From: an uncultured Collinsella sp.
GTDB lineage: Bacteria > Actinomycetota > Coriobacteriia > Coriobacteriales > Coriobacteriaceae
Direction: 5' to 3'
DNA length: 8,915 bases
Assembly: GCA_900551195.1 (NCBI GenBank)
Contig: URVD01000063.1
Location: 1 to 8,915 of the forward strand
Below, piece after piece: positions 6,221-8,915 of this stretch. Both the position numbers and the translations under genes were made by a program. The notes under the pieces are model-generated. The model had not been told where the DNA came from. It ran no database searches and was given only the letters and a program-made list of their open reading frames with translations. Numbering within the stretch: the stretch's first letter is position 1; each line of letters starts with the position of its first letter.

Positions 6221-6706
6221 CTAGCGCACGCGCTCGATCTCGACGCCGCAGCTTGCCAGGGGAAGACCGACGGGCGCCCACGGCTTATCGAGCTTTATGC
6301 GCACACCAAGCAGCAAGGGGTAACGACGCAGCAGCATCTGGGCCACACCCTCGGCTGCCGCCTCGATGAGTTTAAACGTATGCTCGCGCAGATAGCCATC
6401 GACATCGTGGCACACCGAGCCGTAGTCAATCGAAGCGTCCAGGTTATCGTGCTCCCCCGCTGCACGCAGGTCGGCATAGAGCACCAGGGACACGATGAAC
6501 TTCTGGCCAAGGGCGTTCTCTTCGGGATACACACCGTGGTTGGCAAAGACCTCGAGACCGTCGATAGTAATGCGGTCGGCATGGCGCAGGTCGTCATAGC
6601 TCACGTGGGGCACCGCCGTTGCGGTGGATATTTCGCCCCTTCCACGGCGGGCGAGCTCGGCACCTTCAGTCTTGGTTGCATTCTCGGGCAGTTTCTTGTT
6701 ACTCAT
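6221..6706 (-). CDS. folB: Dihydroneopterin aldolase with N-terminal extension
   Basis: A 161-residue protein whose residues 45-161 form a dihydroneopterin aldolase. This enzyme converts 7,8-dihydroneopterin to 6-hydroxymethyl-dihydropterin and glycolaldehyde in folate synthesis, usually as an octamer. Family marks are DRITIDGLEVFANHGVYPEE (44-63, with the substrate-region Glu), a DYGSV block (94-98), LIEAAAEGVA (113-122, with the pterin-anchoring E115), and the catalytic Lys in KPWAPV (141-146). Typical FolB is about 120 residues. Here a charged, Ala/Arg-rich 44-residue leader with no predicted fold precedes it. The extension is credible because the ATG at 6706 has AAGGAGA 8 bases upstream and no internal start codon with a leader occurs before the domain. 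It is the last gene of the - strand cluster with folE and the HD protein, 43 bases after the latter. Confidence 0.9.
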   Translation of the reverse strand: MSNKKLPENATKTEGAELARRGRGEISTATAVPHVSYDDLRHADRITIDGLEVFANHGVYPEENALGQKFIVSLVLYADLRAAGEHDNLDASIDYGSVCHDVDGYLREHTFKLIEAAAEGVAQMLLRRYPLLLGVRIKLDKPWAPVGLPLASCGVEIERVR

Positions 6707-6714
6707 CGCGATCG

Positions 6715-6721
6715 TCTCCTT
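6715..6721 (-). promoter_or_regulatory. Strong ribosome binding site supporting the extended folB start
   Basis: AAGGAGA on the - strand lies 8 bases before the ATG at 6706. This is the best-matched site in the window and supports translation of the unusual N-terminal extension. Confidence 0.7.
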
Positions 6722-6749
6722 CGTTTAGAACCCCGACCGCGTAAACTAA

Positions 6750-7331
6750 CTACACGCGAATCGACAGGTTCTTTTTATCATCGCTCCAGTTGCAAGCATT
6801 GCGCGCGGGGCATGCAAAGCAGGCGCGCGACGCTTTGTCGGCTGCATAGAGCAGACGCTCGAGCGGCTGGCTGTTCACGCGCAGCTTTCGATGGCCCAGA
6901 ATGGCCGTCTTAATGGCTGCGGCATCGGCCGGCTCAAACGCCACATCATCGGGCATGCCGCCGAGAATCGCATCAGCGACGCGTTCGCTTGCAACATCAT
7001 GGGATATACCCGATTCATACTGTTCATCTTTGCCGATATCGTGAAGAAGTGCCGTGGCGTAGATGACCTCGCGGTCAAATTCGAGCTGTTCCTCGAGATT
7101 CTTGATCCACATAATGCGAGCGACATCCAGCAGGTGGTCAATACCGTGGCGGCAGAAGATGCGCCCCGATTCCAACTGTGCAATGTTGCCCAGATGCCGC
7201 CGGAACAGTCCGTTGGCACAGATGTAATCAATGCGAGGCATGGCACCAAAGGGAGTCAGGCCCGAAGCCATAAAGCCGCGACGAGGCGTTCCCTCATCGG
7301 TCTTCGATGCAAAGTCGTTGACGACTCTCAT
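6750..7331 (-). CDS. HD-domain metal-dependent phosphohydrolase in the pterin gene cluster
   Basis: A protein of up to 193 residues with an HD phosphohydrolase fold: H62 and H66 in CRHGIDHLLDV, the HD dyad H97-D98 in LLHDIGK, H111 in ISHDVAS, H147 in ILGHR, and D165 in LLYAADK. Right after the last motif comes a Cys cluster, CFACPARNACNW (C171, C174, C180), followed by SDDKKN. This tail resembles HD proteins recalled from clostridial folate clusters and may bind zinc or an Fe-S cluster. The gene lies between folE (stop 2 bases upstream) and folB, so it probably acts in pterin synthesis, with dihydroneopterin triphosphate a natural candidate substrate; that is inference. The start is uncertain: ATG 7331 is nearly coupled to folE with a weak leader, while the conserved part begins near Met31 (7241) or Met21 (7271). 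Confidence 0.85.
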   Translation of the reverse strand: MRVVNDFASKTDEGTPRRGFMASGLTPFGAMPRIDYICANGLFRRHLGNIAQLESGRIFCRHGIDHLLDVARIMWIKNLEEQLEFDREVIYATALLHDIGKDEQYESGISHDVASERVADAILGGMPDDVAFEPADAAAIKTAILGHRKLRVNSQPLERLLYAADKASRACFACPARNACNWSDDKKNLSIRV

Positions 7332-7333
7332 AG

Positions 7334-7891
7334 TTAGCGTCCCAGCATCCTAAAGAATCGCTCCTCGAGCGCCGGATCGGCCTCAAAGACGCCGCGACGA
7401 GCGAGCGTCACGGTCTTGGTGCCAGGCTTTTGCACGCCGCGCATGGTCATGCACATATGCTCAGCTTCCATGAGCACAATCGCTCCCTGGGGAGCGAGAT
7501 ACTCCATGAGGGCATCGGCAACTTGTGCGCACAACTGCTCCTGCAGCTGCAGACGACGGGCGTAGACCTCTACCGTGCGGGCAAGCTTAGAAAGCCCTGC
7601 GACACGGCCGTTGGGGATATAGCCAATGGCAGCCTTGCCGTAAAACGGCAGCAGATGATGCTCGCACAGCGAGTAAAACGTGATGTCGCGCTCAATAACC
7701 AAGTCGTTCGAAGCGACGGCAAAGGTTTTGGACAGGTGCTCCTCGGCACTCTGGTCCATACCGCCAGCGATCTCACCATACATACGGGCAACGCGCGCCG
7801 GGGTCTCCAGCAGGCCCTCACGAGTTGGGTCCTCGCCTATGCCCTCAAGCAACAGCTTAATGGCGGCCTCGACTTTTTCCTGATCGACCAT
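7334..7891 (-). CDS. folE: GTP cyclohydrolase I
   Basis: A 185-residue GTP cyclohydrolase I, converting GTP to 7,8-dihydroneopterin triphosphate and formate, the first step of folate (and, in other contexts, queuosine or biopterin) synthesis; it acts as a toroidal decamer. The zinc ligands are present: C76 and H79 in [11 protein letters not shown], and C147 in [10 protein letters not shown]. Further signatures are [22 protein letters not shown] (17-38), [26 protein letters not shown] (95-120) and [13 protein letters not shown] (155-167). The length is typical of bacterial FolE. The ATG at 7891 follows GTGAGG and starts the conserved helix; the open frame to 7954 would read through most of the gap after nrdG. 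It is the first pterin gene of the cluster, 66 bases after nrdG, with the HD gene 2 bases downstream. Confidence 0.95.
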   Translation of the reverse strand: MVDQEKVEAAIKLLLEGIGEDPTREGLLETPARVARMYGEIAGGMDQSAEEHLSKTFAVASNDLVIERDITFYSLCEHHLLPFYGKAAIGYIPNGRVAGLSKLARTVEVYARRLQLQEQLCAQVADALMEYLAPQGAIVLMEAEHMCMTMRGVQKPGTKTVTLARRGVFEADPALEERFFRMLGR

Positions 7892-7925
7892 CTGGGCCTC
7901 ACTTTTCCGATTTTGCGTTCGCGCT

Positions 7926-7956
7926 ATGGTACCACGCCCTCCGGCATCGGCCACAA
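7926..7956 (-). promoter_or_regulatory. Possible folE promoter
   Basis: On the - strand, TACCAT (complement of 7926-7931) preceded by TGG forms an extended -10, with a TTGTGG -35-like element (complement of 7951-7956) at a long 19-base spacing. It would let the pterin genes be transcribed independently of nrdG. The match is weak and by eye only. Confidence 0.25.
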
Positions 7957-7957
7957 G

Positions 7958-8539
7958 CTACATAGTATGGGTCGAATAGACCGGATCGTCCCGCCAAAGC
8001 TCCACAGCGTCGCAAAGCGCAACGCCCTCACGCACGGCGCGGTCGCGCGTAGCGTTCATATCGATCACACGCTGGTTACTCGAGCCCCTAAAGCGCAACG
8101 AGATATCATAAAGATCCTGAACAAACGGGCCATCCACCAACATGTCGAGGCAGGCAAGGATACGGTCCGTGACCTCGGTATGGTGACGACCACCCGGCAT
8201 AAGCTCCTCGAGCACGTCGCCGGTAAAACACCAAATGGTCTTTCCTGACCCCGCAGGATAAGCGGCACGAACACGCTCGACAAACTCAACGAGCCCCGCC
8301 TGGTTCTCGGGCTCCATGGGCTCTCCGCCCAGAATCGTCAGGCCGTCAATAAAGGGATGATCGAGGCTCTCGATAATCTTGTCCTCGACGGCACGATCAA
8401 AGGGCTCGCCCGCAGCAAAGTCCCACGCGACAGAGTTAAAGCAGTTCTTGCACCCACGACGGCACCCACTCACAAACAGAGAAGTACGAACGCCTTCCCC
8501 ATCAGCAATGTCGAAATACTTAATGTTCGCGTAGTTCAT
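7958..8539 (-). CDS. nrdG: Anaerobic ribonucleotide reductase activating protein
   Basis: A 193-residue radical-SAM activase that installs the glycyl radical on class III ribonucleotide reductase NrdD, enabling dNTP synthesis without oxygen. The cluster motif is C26-x3-C30-x2-C33 (CRRGCKNCFN), spaced as in NrdG. DIADGEGVRTSLFVSG (10-25) precedes it, GGEP (71-74) is the SAM-contacting motif, and the C-terminal LRFRGSSNQRVID (148-160) is typical of this subfamily. The length is slightly above the usual 155-180. The ATG at 8539 has GGGAGAG 6 bases upstream; the open frame up to 8695 runs through a large inverted repeat and is rejected. nrdD, often adjacent, is not within the 376 bases upstream. 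folE follows after 66 bases. Confidence 0.93.
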   Translation of the reverse strand: MNYANIKYFDIADGEGVRTSLFVSGCRRGCKNCFNSVAWDFAAGEPFDRAVEDKIIESLDHPFIDGLTILGGEPMEPENQAGLVEFVERVRAAYPAGSGKTIWCFTGDVLEELMPGGRHHTEVTDRILACLDMLVDGPFVQDLYDISLRFRGSSNQRVIDMNATRDRAVREGVALCDAVELWRDDPVYSTHTM

Positions 8540-8554
8540 AGGTAACTCTCCCGG

Positions 8555-8638
8555 GAGGCCGGGACATATCATCCCGTCCTCAAACATTCTCGGCCTGCGG
8601 CCTGCGAAACTGCGGGCGGGACGATATGTCCCGGCCTC
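8555..8638. repeat. Large inverted repeat in the nrdG leader
   Basis: The arms 8555-8579 and 8614-8638 are 25 bases each and match as inverted copies at 23 positions, around a 34-base loop. The loop holds a 7-base direct repeat (CGGCCTG twice, 8591-8604). The right arm is itself a small hairpin (GGGAC-GATAT-GTCCC, 8618-8632) and the left arm nearly so, so one long hairpin and two small ones are alternative folds. On the nrdG transcript the structure ends only 2 bases before the ribosome binding site GGGAGAG. It may be a terminator of an upstream - strand gene, an attenuator or RNA switch for nrdG, or a dispersed intergenic element. Confidence 0.85.
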
Positions 8639-8652
8639 ATGCAAAGGGTAAC

Positions 8653-8886
8653 TCAATGAACGAAGCGAACATCGAGTATAGGGTTCGAGGTCCAATAAAA
8701 ACTTTGTTGCAGCTCAACCGCTATCGCAAGTAAATCGCAGCTGCAGCTCGAATTATTTCCGCTAAGAACTTCGAGGAGCGAGCAGGCCGCGCGCTGCATC
8801 TCAGCTACGTCAACTTGGCTGAACCGAGAGGGCCGCTTGGGCATTTGCTCGCTATTTCGGACAGTCCTGCGCAAGACGAAGGCCAC
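8653..8886 (-). CDS. Doubtful small ORF, unrecognised
   Basis: This open frame of 77 codons reads from a GTG at 8886 (with AGAAGG about 9 bases upstream) or from ATG 8844 (63 codons, poor leader) to a TGA. The product is not recognised. It contains VDVAEMQRAACSLLEVL, which could be an amphipathic helix, and a CSC pair, but no membrane segment or known domain. The GTG lies inside the terminator hairpin at 8878-8900, codon bias is weaker than in neighbouring genes, and a -10-like element for nrdG falls inside it. It may be non-coding leader sequence that happens to be open. Confidence 0.2.
   Translation of the reverse strand: MAFVLRRTVRNSEQMPKRPSRFSQVDVAEMQRAACSLLEVLSGNNSSCSCDLLAIAVELQQSFYWTSNPILDVRFVH
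8675..8680 (-). promoter_or_regulatory. Possible nrdG promoter -10 element
   Basis: TATACT on the - strand is close to the consensus -10, about 135 bases upstream of the nrdG ATG. A -35 at ideal spacing is poor (AGTTTT). If it is real, the nrdG mRNA would carry the whole inverted repeat 8555-8638 in its leader. Confidence 0.3.
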
Positions 8887-8900
8887 ATTAAGTGGCCTTC
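8878..8900. terminator. Hairpin terminator near the right edge
   Basis: A perfect 9-base stem (GAAGGCCAC with GTGGCCTTC) with a 5-base ATTAA loop. On the + strand it is followed by TTT; on the - strand by GTCTT. No + strand gene ends here, so it most likely terminates a - strand gene just beyond the window, perhaps working in both directions. Confidence 0.65.
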
Positions 8901-8915
8901 TTTGCGTGCGGAACT

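Larger units (their letters stand above)
8540..8915. other. Gene-poor stretch upstream of nrdG
   Basis: These 376 bases contain no confidently recognised gene. From the nrdG side outward they hold a large inverted repeat (8555-8638), a -10-like element, a doubtful small ORF on the - strand and a hairpin terminator (8878-8900). The part from 8640 to 8870 is less G/C-biased at third positions than the genes around it. No tRNA or known riboswitch was recognised. Confidence 0.6.

Noticed and set aside
7430..8248. + strand open frame of 272 codons opposite folE and nrdG
   Set aside because: It is a complement shadow of two well-identified genes, with no domain, no ribosome binding site and shadow-type composition.
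8540..8695. N-terminal extension of nrdG to 8695
   Set aside because: It would translate through a 25-base inverted repeat. A proper ribosome binding site and the conserved NrdG N-terminus place the start at 8539.
8540..8915. tRNA, known riboswitch or NrdR box upstream of nrdG
   Set aside because: No cloverleaf with a T-loop, no recognisable aptamer core and no ACA-rich NrdR-type palindrome could be found by eye.
1..8915. CRISPR array, insertion sequence, prophage or toxin-antitoxin pair
   Set aside because: No regularly spaced repeats, transposase, integrase or phage genes are visible; the genes are housekeeping with uniform composition.

Overview
The window looks like a stretch of chromosome from a GC-rich, anaerobic actinobacterium, most likely a gut member of the Coriobacteriia such as Collinsella. 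The evidence is strong G/C bias at third codon positions, an anaerobic ribonucleotide reductase activase, a peroxide-sensor-type Fur protein, and protein sequences resembling those remembered from that group. The taxon is an inference from recollection, not a search. No phage, transposon, CRISPR, tRNA or rRNA is visible, and most genes are ordinary housekeeping genes.

Layout. The left part (1-2260, + strand) holds the 3' end of RNase HI (rnhA), a Gfo/Idh/MocA-type oxidoreductase nearly touching an acylphosphatase with a long N-terminal extension, and a PerR-like Fur-family repressor. A convergent HAD-family phosphatase (2338-3135, - strand) follows. The gap between repressor and phosphatase is filled by an inverted repeat that runs from one stop codon to the other. 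Further right on the - strand, a SlyD-type FKBP prolyl isomerase and a UreE-like nickel chaperone form a tight two-gene operon that ends in a clear hairpin terminator. Divergent from slyD is an M19 membrane-dipeptidase-family enzyme (4350-5363, +), then a YgjP-like zinc metalloprotein that probably starts at TTG.

The right part (6221-8539, - strand) reads nrdG - folE - HD-domain protein - folB. folE makes dihydroneopterin triphosphate and folB acts on dephosphorylated dihydroneopterin. The HD phosphohydrolase lying exactly between them, with its Cys cluster, is therefore a good candidate for the missing dephosphorylation step. folP and folK are not in the window. The 376 bases to the right of nrdG hold no confident gene. 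They contain a large near-perfect inverted repeat in the nrdG leader, a possible promoter, a small doubtful ORF and a hairpin terminator at the edge.

The points most worth a second look are the solo UreE paired with SlyD, the HD protein inside the pterin cluster, and two large intergenic inverted repeats that share a GGGACAT core.
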